Origin: Cyclobacteriaceae bacterium | Lineage (GTDB): Bacteria > Bacteroidota > Bacteroidia > Cytophagales > Cyclobacteriaceae | NCBI GenBank assembly: GCA_020436085.1 | Contig: JAGQYM010000011.1 | Location: 32,665-96,664 of the forward strand | DNA length: 64,000 nt | Reading direction: 5' to 3' | Shown: positions 43,653 to 52,512 of the stretch, in pieces | Layout: each line of letters starts with the position of its first letter | Numbering within the stretch: position 1 is the first letter of the stretch | The notes under the pieces: model-generated | The model's input: the letters and a program-made list of their open reading frames with translations, nothing else | Told to the model about the DNA's origin: nothing | The model's database searches: none | Made by a program: the position numbers and the translations under genes

Positions 43653-43935
43653 GAATTGGACTAATTTTTTATGAGTTGGATGGGTCCGGCAACAACCCTG
43701 ACTTCCAAGCAAGGCGAACTTTAGGTGCAGTCAAGTTTTCTAACCTGAAGAGGGCCTGTGTGGCCTATTTGGGCACTCGGGGTATCTCCGAATGACAATT
43801 TCCAAACAACTTTGATCATACCAACAAAATTATGGGTTTATCGTTTGTCCAATCCATGTAGACCATCTAAGTAATTAGATATTTCATAATTTTAGTTTGT
43901 CTGGTTGGTTCATCTAGTTGCAAAATAACGTCTCT
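43653..43935 (+). other. Gene-free remainder of the 43284-43935 interval
   Basis: After the minisatellite an open frame in the repeat runs on to a stop at 43795 but has no family features and no credible start, so it is not called as a gene. The rest is AT-rich, with one small hairpin (ATCTAA-GTAA-TTAGAT, 43865-43880) shortly before the permease gene. The left flank, 43284-43398, has two GTAAGCGGT copies and nothing else that I can name. Confidence 0.5.
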
Positions 43936-46356
43936 ATGCTGTTCAGTTACATCCGTATTGCCTACCGGAACCTTGTGAAGACCCGCGTCTATTCTGGTGT
44001 TAATATTTTTGGACTTGCCGTGGGTATTAGCAGCGTACTCCTGATTGCGCTGTACCTGATGTTTGAGCTGTCATTCGATAAACATTTTGTTGATGGTGAT
44101 AGAATCTACCGAGTCGCATTAGAAAGGTTGTACCCTGATAGAACGATGCTCTTTGGATCGTCACCAGCACCCATGGCATCTGCCCTTCAGGATCATTTTG
44201 AACAGGTAGAATCTGCCACCAGGTTTCACCGGCTGTTTTTTGGAAACGATGTACCCGTCACTATCGGGGATGTAACCTATAACGAGACTTTGTTCCGATT
44301 CGCAGACGAAAATTTCTTCTCGGTGTTCTCTTATGAATTCATACAGGGCAACCCTAAGTCTGCACTTGCAGAGCCTGCCAACGTAGTGATTACAGAATCC
44401 ATAGCCCGCAAATATTTTAATACCACTGACGCATTGAATAAAACATTTAAAGTAGATACAACGGAATTGGTGGTTAGCGGTGTGATCAAAGATTTACCCC
44501 CAAGCACTCACATGAAGTTCGATCTGTTGGGATCCATTCACCAGGTACCGCAGGTGGAGAGCGCCACCGAGAATAACAGTTGGACTACTTACTGGGTGTT
44601 TACTTACGTGAAGTTGAAAATGGGAACAGACGCATCCAGCTTTGAAAACCAGTTACCCAGCCTTGTTGAGAAATTTGGCAAAGGTAGCATTGCAGCAAAC
44701 CTTGGTGCCAACTACAAAGAGGAGGGTCACGCCTTCAATTACTTTCTTCAACCACTGCAGGACATACATTTGAGATCAAACCTGGCCGTAGAGTTAGGGC
44801 CAAACAACGAGATAAAGTATGTGTATATGCTCGCATTGGTTGCGGTTATTGTGTTGATTATATCGACTATCAATTTTGTAAACTTGTCGACTGCTCGTGC
44901 TACTGAGAGAGCAAAGGAAGTAGGAATCAGAAAAGTGATGGGCTCGTTTCGATCTGCATTGATCGGCCAGTTCCTTTCAGAATCAATTATCGTGACCATT
45001 GTAAGTGCAATTGTCGCAATGATAATAGTGTGGATCGTTCTGCCAACGTTTAATACCCTACTTGGATTGCCATTATCACTTAGTGCGTTCCTGAGTGCAT
45101 GGATGATTGCAGCCATTGTAGCATTTGTATTGGTTGTGGGTGTGATGGCAGGCCTGTATCCGGCTTCTGTAATAAGCGGACTGCGCCCTGCCGCTGTGCT
45201 GAAAGGAAAGTTTCAGTCCAGCAAAAGAGGAATGGTGGTTCGCAATGGATTGATAGGCTTGCAATTTTTCATTTCCATTACCATGATATCGGGGGCTATA
45301 CTTGTGCATGAGCAAATGGACTTCTTCAGTTCAAAGGATCTCGGCTTTCAAAAGTCGAATGTGGGCTTCGTGCGAGTAACACAACTGTTTGATACCAGTT
45401 GGGAAGCACTGCGCAATGACCTGCTTAGCGTAGACGGTGTTGAGGAAGTGGCCGGTAACTTCGGTATGCCGGGTGAGTTTATCGGCAGCTCCGTTGTGTC
45501 AGTAGCGGACAATCCTGATGTCGCAGATATTCGGGTTAACAACGCCAACTTTGACGACTATTTTTTTGACCTTATGGATTTTGAGATCGTGGAAGGAAGG
45601 GCCTTTAAAGAGGAGTTTAATGACTCGTTGTCGCTGATTGTCAATGAGTCGATGGCCCGGTTGATGGGTGACGGGCCAACAATTGGGAAGAAGATCATTT
45701 ATGACACCGGTGATGCGACTCCCTACACAGTGGTGGGTGTTGTTAAAGACTACCATTTTCAATCTCTTCATAATTCAATCTCTCCGCTAGCCATTGCCAA
45801 TGCGCCCACTATAGATTATACACCAGCTACTGTAGCATTTCGATTCAGGGGTGATAATATGCAAGAAACTTTGGAGGGAGTAGAGCGAGTGTGGAAGACG
45901 CATACAAGTCAGGATTTCTCAGTGAAGTTTCTCGATGATAGTCTTATGTCATTTTATAAGGCGGACATGGCCACAGGCAAATTGTTTGACATCTTCACCG
46001 CGGTAGCGATCGTAATGTCATGCATTGGGCTATTTGGTCTGGCTACCTATATGCTGAATCAAAGACTAAAGGAGATGGGCGTGCGAAAAGTGTTGGGGGC
46101 GTCCCTGTCGCATATTGTTCTTAAGTTTTCGCAAACATTCGTCACCCTTATTGCCATTTCATTTTTGACCGCCATTCCCATCACGTGGTACCTCGTGCAG
46201 CAGTGGCTCGATGGGTTTGCATATAGCATCGAAATTGGCGCGAGTGCGTTTGTGATCTCCGCAATAATTACCGTGTCGCTGGTAGTGCTTACCATCAGCT
46301 ATCAGGCGCTCAAGTTGGCCTGGCTAAACCCGGTGATTACGCTTAAGGACGATTGA
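43936..46356 (+). CDS. FtsX/MacB-type ABC transporter permease
   Basis: An 806-aa inner-membrane protein starting at the ATG at 43936. The layout is TM (about 18-42), periplasmic MacB core domain, three TM helices of the first FtsX domain (about 285-415, NFVNLSTARATERAKEVGIRKVMG), a fourth TM (about 440), a second periplasmic domain, and a second FtsX domain (about 680-800, NQRLKEMGVRKVLGASLSHIVLKF). This double-FtsX form without an attached ATPase is abundant in Cytophagales. No ATPase gene is adjacent, so it must recruit one from elsewhere. Substrate unknown. Confidence 0.9.
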   Translation: MLFSYIRIAYRNLVKTRVYSGVNIFGLAVGISSVLLIALYLMFELSFDKHFVDGDRIYRVALERLYPDRTMLFGSSPAPMASALQDHFEQVESATRFHRLFFGNDVPVTIGDVTYNETLFRFADENFFSVFSYEFIQGNPKSALAEPANVVITESIARKYFNTTDALNKTFKVDTTELVVSGVIKDLPPSTHMKFDLLGSIHQVPQVESATENNSWTTYWVFTYVKLKMGTDASSFENQLPSLVEKFGKGSIAANLGANYKEEGHAFNYFLQPLQDIHLRSNLAVELGPNNEIKYVYMLALVAVIVLIISTINFVNLSTARATERAKEVGIRKVMGSFRSALIGQFLSESIIVTIVSAIVAMIIVWIVLPTFNTLLGLPLSLSAFLSAWMIAAIVAFVLVVGVMAGLYPASVISGLRPAAVLKGKFQSSKRGMVVRNGLIGLQFFISITMISGAILVHEQMDFFSSKDLGFQKSNVGFVRVTQLFDTSWEALRNDLLSVDGVEEVAGNFGMPGEFIGSSVVSVADNPDVADIRVNNANFDDYFFDLMDFEIVEGRAFKEEFNDSLSLIVNESMARLMGDGPTIGKKIIYDTGDATPYTVVGVVKDYHFQSLHNSISPLAIANAPTIDYTPATVAFRFRGDNMQETLEGVERVWKTHTSQDFSVKFLDDSLMSFYKADMATGKLFDIFTAVAIVMSCIGLFGLATYMLNQRLKEMGVRKVLGASLSHIVLKFSQTFVTLIAISFLTAIPITWYLVQQWLDGFAYSIEIGASAFVISAIITVSLVVLTISYQALKLAWLNPVITLKDD

Positions 46357-46418
46357 GCATAGATTGTCAATTGCTAACGGGGATTTATCTAACTTAGGAC
46401 TTCCCATCCATATCCGTT

Positions 46419-47042
46419 ATGAGAACCCTTGTTACCGTATTGCTCCTTATTTTGGCAATCAACGTGGTACTTGCACAAAGCGCTAAGCCCAATCCACCCA
46501 ACCCGACATGGACCGAGGCCGACCGGCAGTTCCTCTTGCACAACCTGATTCGTTCCCGTGATGAATTGTTGGCAGCAACAAAAGATTTAACTCCGGAACA
46601 ATGGAACTTCAAACAAAGCCCTGATCGGTGGAGCATTAGTCAAAACGTGGAGCACCTCTGCTTGTGGGAGCTGATTCATATGAACGATATTTCCGTATCA
46701 CTTCAGATAGGGCCATTTCCGGATTTCACCCAATATCAGGCCGATGAGCTTTTTGCCAACGGCCCGAAAAGTGAGAAGAAGAACATCACAACCGATTACA
46801 CAAAGCCATTCACGTACAGCGTACCATTAGGAAATAACGAAGGGAAAGATAATGTGACATGGTTCCTTAAGATGAGAAACGAGTCCATCGACTACCTAAA
46901 GAGCGAAACCAAAAACCTTCGGGTGCACTACATACATTTTGGGGCCAATATTCATCAACAGTACATGATGATCTATGGACATAATTTTCGGCACCTGCGT
47001 CAGATAGCCGAGATCAAAACACATCCCGACTATCCAAGGTAA
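46419..47042 (+). CDS. DinB-like (DinB_2) protein with signal peptide
   Basis: A 207-aa protein with a signal peptide (cut near VLAQ, residue 20) and a four-helix DinB-like domain: LHNLIRSRDELLAATKDLTPEQWNFKQSPDRWSISQNVEHLCLWE, with metal-binding His candidates in VEHLC and in YGHNFRHLRQI. Such proteins are putative metal-dependent thiol transferases or of unknown role; export is unusual for the family. A copy of its final codons (K-x-HP-x-YP and stop) occurs after the next gene, at about 47903-47935. Confidence 0.8.
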   Translation: MRTLVTVLLLILAINVVLAQSAKPNPPNPTWTEADRQFLLHNLIRSRDELLAATKDLTPEQWNFKQSPDRWSISQNVEHLCLWELIHMNDISVSLQIGPFPDFTQYQADELFANGPKSEKKNITTDYTKPFTYSVPLGNNEGKDNVTWFLKMRNESIDYLKSETKNLRVHYIHFGANIHQQYMMIYGHNFRHLRQIAEIKTHPDYPR

Positions 47043-47114
47043 CTGTGCTTTGGAAGCAATGTTGCCAATGGGAAATTTTTTAAATTGAAGATCAATCACC
47101 CGGAGGGTAAGCTT

Positions 47115-47873
47115 ATGCACAAGCTCGGTTTGACTTTCTTATGCTTTGTTTTGTGCTCGTCATGCCAGCAGGCTGCCAGAACTGAGTCCGATACCGAAGA
47201 CAAGCGCCAGCAGACAGTTGCAGGGCAAGAGCCAGTGCATGATGTATCGCGTGATTCCATTTATAAGATAATTGATCCCCAAACGCTAGCCAAGGTTCCC
47301 AAACCATTAGACATTCAATCCTGCTTTCTGCTTTTTGAAGCCGACTATGATGAAGCGGCTGCAACTCTCGTGAGAAGCAAGGAAGCAGCTACCACTTCGA
47401 TGCCGCAGTGGTTCGTAAGCGTAAATAATACAAATGGTGGCTACCTCGAAATTCAGAAGATCGGAGAGGGAGAAAACAGTTATAAACAATATGCTTATTG
47501 GAATCTTTCTAACGGCAAAAAACTACTTGGTGTAAATGAAGTAATCGAAAGCCAGATGGTGAATGCGATTGACACCCGTCAATTTGAATTTGTGATTTTT
47601 GATGACGACAAATGGCTAAATGCAGATGTAGGTATTCTAAACTCGCTGAAAGGGAAGACTGGTAAAGCCAGGCGGGAGTCACTATTGTACAAGACTATTT
47701 TCGGGGGAGATGTTGAAGGTCTTGAGCAAAGTGGGGACTACGAGCTGACGTTGCCTGAAAAGGGCAAGGATATCATAATGAGAATTTATCGCTGGGATGA
47801 TGAATCCGAAGGTAATGCAATACTCAAAGAGGTAACGCTGAAATGGAACGATGGAAAATTTGATTTCCAATAA
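47115..47873 (+). CDS. Hypothetical lipoprotein
   Basis: A 252-aa protein; the ATG at 47115 gives a lipoprotein signal (lipobox CSSC, Cys about residue 17), whereas an in-frame TTG at 47085 would not. The mature protein contains FEADYDEAAATLVRSKEAATTSMPQWFVSVNN and later LPEKGKDIIMRIYRWDDES, with no recognised domain. It lies between a DinB-like gene and a vestige of a DinB-like gene end. Confidence 0.75.
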   Translation: MHKLGLTFLCFVLCSSCQQAARTESDTEDKRQQTVAGQEPVHDVSRDSIYKIIDPQTLAKVPKPLDIQSCFLLFEADYDEAAATLVRSKEAATTSMPQWFVSVNNTNGGYLEIQKIGEGENSYKQYAYWNLSNGKKLLGVNEVIESQMVNAIDTRQFEFVIFDDDKWLNADVGILNSLKGKTGKARRESLLYKTIFGGDVEGLEQSGDYELTLPEKGKDIIMRIYRWDDESEGNAILKEVTLKWNDGKFDFQ

Positions 47874-47902
47874 ATAGGCGTAGCCTCTTTGAGCCTGCCT
47901 AG

Positions 47903-47935
47903 GTCAAAGCACACCCGAACTATCCGAAGTAGTAA
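47903..47935 (+). pseudogene. Vestigial 3' end of a second DinB-like gene
   Basis: The stretch reads V-K-A-H-P-N-Y-P-K-stop in one frame and matches the last codons of the gene at 46419 (I-K-T-H-P-D-Y-P-R-stop) at 23 or so of 32 bases, with mostly conservative changes. No upstream part of a DinB gene is visible, since the lipoprotein gene ends 30 bp before. Confidence 0.5.
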
Positions 47936-48057
47936 TTGATAGGTGATCGTCCGACTTATTCGAAAGATCCAGTACAGAACTTAAGTTAAGCTGCGACTTG
48001 TAAAGACATCAGGAAACTTGTTTAAATTGGCACGTCACAATTGAAAACAGAGCAGCA

Positions 48058-48615
48058 GTGAACAGTAGCATTGAAAGTATCGCGGGTGCCCAACAAGAAA
48101 TGAGAACTAACTTTGCGAATGGTTCTCTGGGGGTGCTCGTATCCGGTTTAGCTTGGCTGGTCGCGTCATGCGTTGCATACTCGGTCGGAACCACACAAGC
48201 GATTTGGTCCCTTTTGATTGGCGGTGCTTTGATTTATCCTGTTAGTTTGCTACTGACCAAAGCTATTGGCCGTAGCGGTGGTTACAGTAAAGGAAACATT
48301 CTTGGAGGCCTGGCGCAAGAAGGGACTTTTTTTATGTTGCTAGCTATACCTCTTGCGGTCGTGATGTCTCTGCAGCATCACGAATGGTTCTTTCAAGGTA
48401 TGCTTTTGATTATCGGTGGGCGGTATTTGACTTTTCAAACTTTGTATGGTCGAAAGTACTATTGGGTATTGGGAGCACTGCTGGCGTTTACTGGTTTTTC
48501 ATTGTTCTTTCTCAAGGCGGATGCCTTTGCCTCGGCCCTCTCGGGATCACTTATTGAACTAGGTTTTGGGGCGTATATCCATCGACAATGGCGCAATGAA
48601 AATCGTCAATACTGA
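48058..48615 (+). CDS. Multi-pass membrane protein (DUF7010-like)
   Basis: A 185-aa protein with five or six hydrophobic segments (for example LGVLVSGLAWLVASCVAYSVG and WVLGALLAFTGFSLFFL). The NFANGSLGVLVSGL start and the RSGGYSKGNILGGLAQEG loop suggest the DUF7010 family, from memory. The start is GTG at 48058; the ATG at 48100 is an alternative. No function can be given. Confidence 0.65.
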   Translation: MNSSIESIAGAQQEMRTNFANGSLGVLVSGLAWLVASCVAYSVGTTQAIWSLLIGGALIYPVSLLLTKAIGRSGGYSKGNILGGLAQEGTFFMLLAIPLAVVMSLQHHEWFFQGMLLIIGGRYLTFQTLYGRKYYWVLGALLAFTGFSLFFLKADAFASALSGSLIELGFGAYIHRQWRNENRQY

Positions 48616-48656
48616 ACGTGTAACTTTCGTTGCCGATAATAAATATTTTAGCAAGC

Positions 48657-49001
48657 ATGGCCTTTGATGAATATTTAGTTGAACGAATCCGGCAGCGTCT
48701 TCCCAAAAGAAAGATTGCAGGCAAGAAGATGATGGGTGGATGGCTCTTTATGGTAAATGATAAGATGTGCATCGGTGTGGATAAGGATAAGAAATCAGGA
48801 AAAGACAGAATGATGTTGAGGGTAGGGAAAGAAGCCTATGAGAAACTGCTGAAGAAGAAAGGTGCAAGAGAGATGGACTTTACAGGCAGATCAATGAAAG
48901 GATTTTTATTTGTGTATCCTGAGGGCTTCGATGCCGATAAGGATCTTGACTTTTGGGTGAAGCAAGCGTTGACATTCAACGAAGAGATTAAAGAAAAGTA
49001 A
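48657..49001 (+). CDS. TfoX N-terminal domain protein
   Basis: A 114-aa cytoplasmic protein with the TfoX_N pattern: MAFDEYLVERIRQRL, then KIAGKKMMGGWLFMVNDKMCIGV, and FVYPEGFDADKDLDFWV. Stand-alone TfoX_N proteins have no proven function. The ATG at 48657 is preferred to an in-frame TTG at 48630. Its stop overlaps the next start (TAATG), so it is coupled to the lipoprotein gene. Confidence 0.85.
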   Translation: MAFDEYLVERIRQRLPKRKIAGKKMMGGWLFMVNDKMCIGVDKDKKSGKDRMMLRVGKEAYEKLLKKKGAREMDFTGRSMKGFLFVYPEGFDADKDLDFWVKQALTFNEEIKEK

Positions 49002-49579
49002 TGGATCCGATGAAGGGGGCCTGGTGGTTTTGCTTAATACTAATACTGGGAAGTTGTGGTCCTTCATCCTCAAACCGTTCTGATTCAAGATCAGCGAATG
49101 AAATGTTGGCAAGTCAATTCATAGATGCCTTCTATTCTTTCAATAGCGATTCACTTGAAAGTATTTTGACGACTGCAAAGGACTCACAACCCAACTTATT
49201 ATACTATCAGAAGTGGGCGGAGTGTGGTCATTATCAAATTGTCAAGAGAGGAGAGATCATTCACAAATCTGATACGCTGGTATTAGTACCGGTAACCGTG
49301 AAAGACGATCTGATGAGTGCGCTTAAGATAAACTTCAATGTCACGGACACATTTCGCATCGTCATTGTCAGTGAGAAAATTCGCTCAGTAGATACTTCTT
49401 CCAATGATCCAGATTCATACTACGAAGCGAAGGAATGGGTGAAGAATAACATGCCAGAACTAATAGATACTGAATGTGAAGGAATTTGGAATGGCGGACC
49501 AACCCCCTGCGGATGCATCAATGGTTACATTGAGGGTTTCCATTACTATGTAAAAGCCATGAGGGCAGAACCTCTGTAG
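49001..49579 (+). CDS. Hypothetical lipoprotein
   Basis: A 192-aa protein (189 if the second Met is used) with a lipobox (LGSC, Cys about residue 19). The mature part contains FIDAFYSFNSDSLESIL and a C-terminal NGGPTPCGCINGYIEGFHYYVKAM with three conserved-looking Cys. No family recognised. Translational coupling to the TfoX_N gene is likely. Confidence 0.75.
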   Translation: MDPMKGAWWFCLILILGSCGPSSSNRSDSRSANEMLASQFIDAFYSFNSDSLESILTTAKDSQPNLLYYQKWAECGHYQIVKRGEIIHKSDTLVLVPVTVKDDLMSALKINFNVTDTFRIVIVSEKIRSVDTSSNDPDSYYEAKEWVKNNMPELIDTECEGIWNGGPTPCGCINGYIEGFHYYVKAMRAEPL

Positions 49580-49695
49580 CGGATCTTTCAGCGTGCAATC
49601 CTCAAAATCAGAATTTATTCAGAATGGCTATTTACTCTTAGAGTCGGTACTTTTTGGCTGCCGTTGTGATTATTTTTGACGTTGAAACACTGCAC

Positions 49696-52098
49696 ATGTT
49701 CACGAGATTTTTTTCTGTATTGATGATTGGCTTCCTCAGCATAACTCCTCTTGTTGCTCAAACATCGGTTACGCTCTCTGGGGTAGTCAAGTCTTCAGGC
49801 AATGAGGCGTTGCCTTTTGTTAACGTAGTATTAAAAAGTAAGGACTCCACTTTCGTATCCGGCACAATCACAAACGAGAACGGATTGTTTACAATCAACA
49901 ATATCGCACCTGCGGACTATGTCCTTGAAGCATCATTCATCGGCTACAAAAGGTTTAGAACTCCGTTATTCGTTGGATCCAACTCAAGTTTCCTTGATTT
50001 TGGTGTGTTGCGACTAGAGGATGATGTGAAACAACTGGATGAAATTGTTATTGAGGGGAAACAAGATGCCGTGAACACCACCATGGATAAGAAAACTTAT
50101 ACGCTGGATGACAATACAACACAGTTGGGTGGCAGTGTCCTGCAATCCATGCAAAACCTGCCAGGAGTTACCATACAGGATGGACAGGTGCAATTAAGAG
50201 GAAATAACCGGGTAATGATTTTGATTGATGGTAAGCAAACGGCTGTCACAGGTTTTGGAAACCAAAATGCGATGGAGAACATTCCAGCTTCGGCAGTCGA
50301 AAAAATCGAGATCATCAATAACCCTTCGGCCCGATACGATGCCAACGGCAATGCAGGTATCATCAATATCATAATGAGAAAAGAAACCGATGAGGGCGTT
50401 AACGGCACCGCGGGATTTTCGACAGGCTGGGGAGCTCTCTGGGTACGCAAACAAAACCTTCCGGGGATAAGGCCACAGTACGATATGACACCAAAGATAA
50501 ATCCCTCGATCTCGCTCAACTATCGAAGAAAGAAAACCAATCTTTTCCTTCAGGCAGACAACCTTTATACAGAAACATTAAACAAAAATGAGTTTGTAAC
50601 CCGCACCTATAGTGACGGCACCGTGATCAACCAGCAATTAAAGCGCAACCGCGATACGAATTTCTTTACGTCAAAGGGAGGCTTTGATTGGTTTGCCAAC
50701 GATAGAAATTCGCTAACCGTTTTCGGATTTTTTAGCCAGGAGTCGATCAAAGACAGGGGAGACGAGCCTTTTTTCAATGAAGATCTAACTACCAGAAATC
50801 GCTTGTGGCAGTTTCTCGAGGATGAAGTGCTCACCGCCATCATGGGGTCAGCCACTTACCACCACAAGTTTAGTCAACCAGGTCATGAGCTGACGGTTGG
50901 ATTTAATTACACATTCGATCGTGAGGATGAGAAATACTTTTTCGTCAACACCCTTCCAACATATACCAGCAACGAGTCATTTGCTTTGATAGCTGACCAA
51001 AAGGTAGCCGATGTCAATGTTGACTATGTACGTCCCTTAAGACATGGAGTTTTCGAAACAGGATTGAAGTTTCGCAGACGAACGATCCCAACCAATATGC
51101 AATTCTTCCCAGGATTTAATTCGCCACTTGATCCCGGAGCAGCAGGAATTGCAGCATACAAAGAAACCATCCCCGCAGTGTATGGTAACTACCGATACGA
51201 AGTCAGAAAACTGGAGGCTGAACTTGGACTTCGTGTTGAGTATGTGCACCTGCAATATGATGTGGATCCAAACCACAACACTTACAGTAGCGATGGATAT
51301 GATTATTTTCAACCCTTCCCAAATTTCCGACTAACATTCAGTCTTGACGATCAGAATAAATTGTCAGCATTCTTCAACAGAAGAGTAGACCGGCCAGATG
51401 AAGTGGATATCAGGATTTTTCCAAAGTATGATGATGCAGAAATCATCAAAGTGGGTAACCCCGGCCTGAGCCCGCAGTTCACCAATACTATTGAACTGGG
51501 CTATAAGCACGAACGCGATCACGGCTATTACTACGGAGCCGTCTACCACAAAATGTCGGATGGCACGATCACTCGCATCGCAACCACAGACGGAACATCG
51601 AACTTGATTTATAATGTTTCCCAAAATGCTGGCAAGAGCTATAATACAGGAGTCGAGGTAGTGCTTGCTGGCCAGCTCTCTAATAGAGTCTCAGTCAATC
51701 TCAACCTCAATGGGTACTATAATCAGATTGACCGTTTCACAGTGCTAAACCAGTATCCCACCAGCACACTGTTTACCGCAGAAAAACAGGATATTTTTTC
51801 CGGAAGTGTGAAGTTGAATGCAAAATTTGACTTCACGAATAAATTCAGCATGCAGCTAACCACAATTTACCTCGCGCCAGATATCATCCCCCAGGGAAAA
51901 ATTAAAGAAAGATTTTCAGTAGACGCTGGTGCGCGCCAAAGCATCCAAAAAGGTAGAGGGGAATTGTTTGCCAATGCCTCAGACCTCTTTAATACCATGA
52001 TCATTAGAAAGAGCATTGAGGGAGCCTCATTTTCGTATACCAGCAGTGACTACTATGAAACACAAGTCGTAAGGCTCGGCTATCAATATAAGTTCTGA
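49696..52098 (+). CDS. Outer-membrane receptor, TonB-like beta-barrel family
   Basis: An 800-aa protein; the ATG at 49696 gives a signal peptide (cut near VAQ). A carboxypeptidase-regulatory-like domain (about 25-105), a plug domain (about 125-225, LQSMQNLPGVTIQDGQVQLRGNNRVMILIDGKQT) and a beta-barrel ending in YQYKF follow. It matches the OMP_b-brl_3 group, which often lacks a TonB box partner system. No SusD-like gene, sigma factor or FecR lies beside it. Ligand unknown. Confidence 0.9.
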   Translation: MFTRFFSVLMIGFLSITPLVAQTSVTLSGVVKSSGNEALPFVNVVLKSKDSTFVSGTITNENGLFTINNIAPADYVLEASFIGYKRFRTPLFVGSNSSFLDFGVLRLEDDVKQLDEIVIEGKQDAVNTTMDKKTYTLDDNTTQLGGSVLQSMQNLPGVTIQDGQVQLRGNNRVMILIDGKQTAVTGFGNQNAMENIPASAVEKIEIINNPSARYDANGNAGIINIIMRKETDEGVNGTAGFSTGWGALWVRKQNLPGIRPQYDMTPKINPSISLNYRRKKTNLFLQADNLYTETLNKNEFVTRTYSDGTVINQQLKRNRDTNFFTSKGGFDWFANDRNSLTVFGFFSQESIKDRGDEPFFNEDLTTRNRLWQFLEDEVLTAIMGSATYHHKFSQPGHELTVGFNYTFDREDEKYFFVNTLPTYTSNESFALIADQKVADVNVDYVRPLRHGVFETGLKFRRRTIPTNMQFFPGFNSPLDPGAAGIAAYKETIPAVYGNYRYEVRKLEAELGLRVEYVHLQYDVDPNHNTYSSDGYDYFQPFPNFRLTFSLDDQNKLSAFFNRRVDRPDEVDIRIFPKYDDAEIIKVGNPGLSPQFTNTIELGYKHERDHGYYYGAVYHKMSDGTITRIATTDGTSNLIYNVSQNAGKSYNTGVEVVLAGQLSNRVSVNLNLNGYYNQIDRFTVLNQYPTSTLFTAEKQDIFSGSVKLNAKFDFTNKFSMQLTTIYLAPDIIPQGKIKERFSVDAGARQSIQKGRGELFANASDLFNTMIIRKSIEGASFSYTSSDYYETQVVRLGYQYKF

Positions 52099-52140
52099 TG
52101 TGATTGAATATATTTCTATATTCGACATAAAGAGATAAAC

Positions 52141-52365
52141 ATGGAAAAGAGAGAATATTCTAATGGAGAGCTAACCGTAGTTTGGCAAGCATCCAAATGT
52201 CAACATTCCGGGATCTGTGTAAAAACATTGCCCAAGGTTTATCACCCTAAGGATCAGCCGTGGATCAAACCAGAAAACGCAACGACTGAAGAACTGAAAG
52301 CTCAAATCAATAAGTGTCCATCCGGAGCATTGAGCTTTTACATGAACCAGGATAAGAAAGCTTGA
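52141..52365 (+). CDS. YjdI-like mono-cluster ferredoxin
   Basis: A 74-aa protein of the Fer4_19/YjdI family: four Cys in C-x5-C, KTLP and NKCPSGAL positions (CQHSGICV and KCPSGALSF). It should bind one Fe-S cluster and work as a small electron carrier in the cytoplasm. An N-acetyltransferase usually found beside yjdI in other genomes is absent here. Confidence 0.88.
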   Translation: MEKREYSNGELTVVWQASKCQHSGICVKTLPKVYHPKDQPWIKPENATTEELKAQINKCPSGALSFYMNQDKKA

Positions 52366-52495
52366 TTGACCATCAAGAGATGCTTTATACTGATAAAATC
52401 CTTAGTTCACCATTCAACACTATTTTGCTGCGGGTGCCTGTATAGAAGATACCTTTGACGCGCATTTTTATCTGTGTTGATGAACTGTTTAGTTC

Positions 52496-52509
52496 ATTAC
52501 TGCAGTAAT
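52496..52509 (+). promoter_or_regulatory. 14-bp palindrome ATTACTGCAGTAAT before trkH
   Basis: A perfect inverted repeat ending 3 bp before the trkH ATG at 52513. A bound protein would block initiation, or the hairpin would cover the start region of the mRNA. No regulator gene is adjacent. Confidence 0.35.
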
Positions 52510-52512
52510 TGA

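Noticed and set aside
43502-43795. Open frame of 97 codons continuing out of the minisatellite
   Set aside because: The frame is produced by the repeat, has no good start, and its non-repeat part resembles no family. Not called as a gene.
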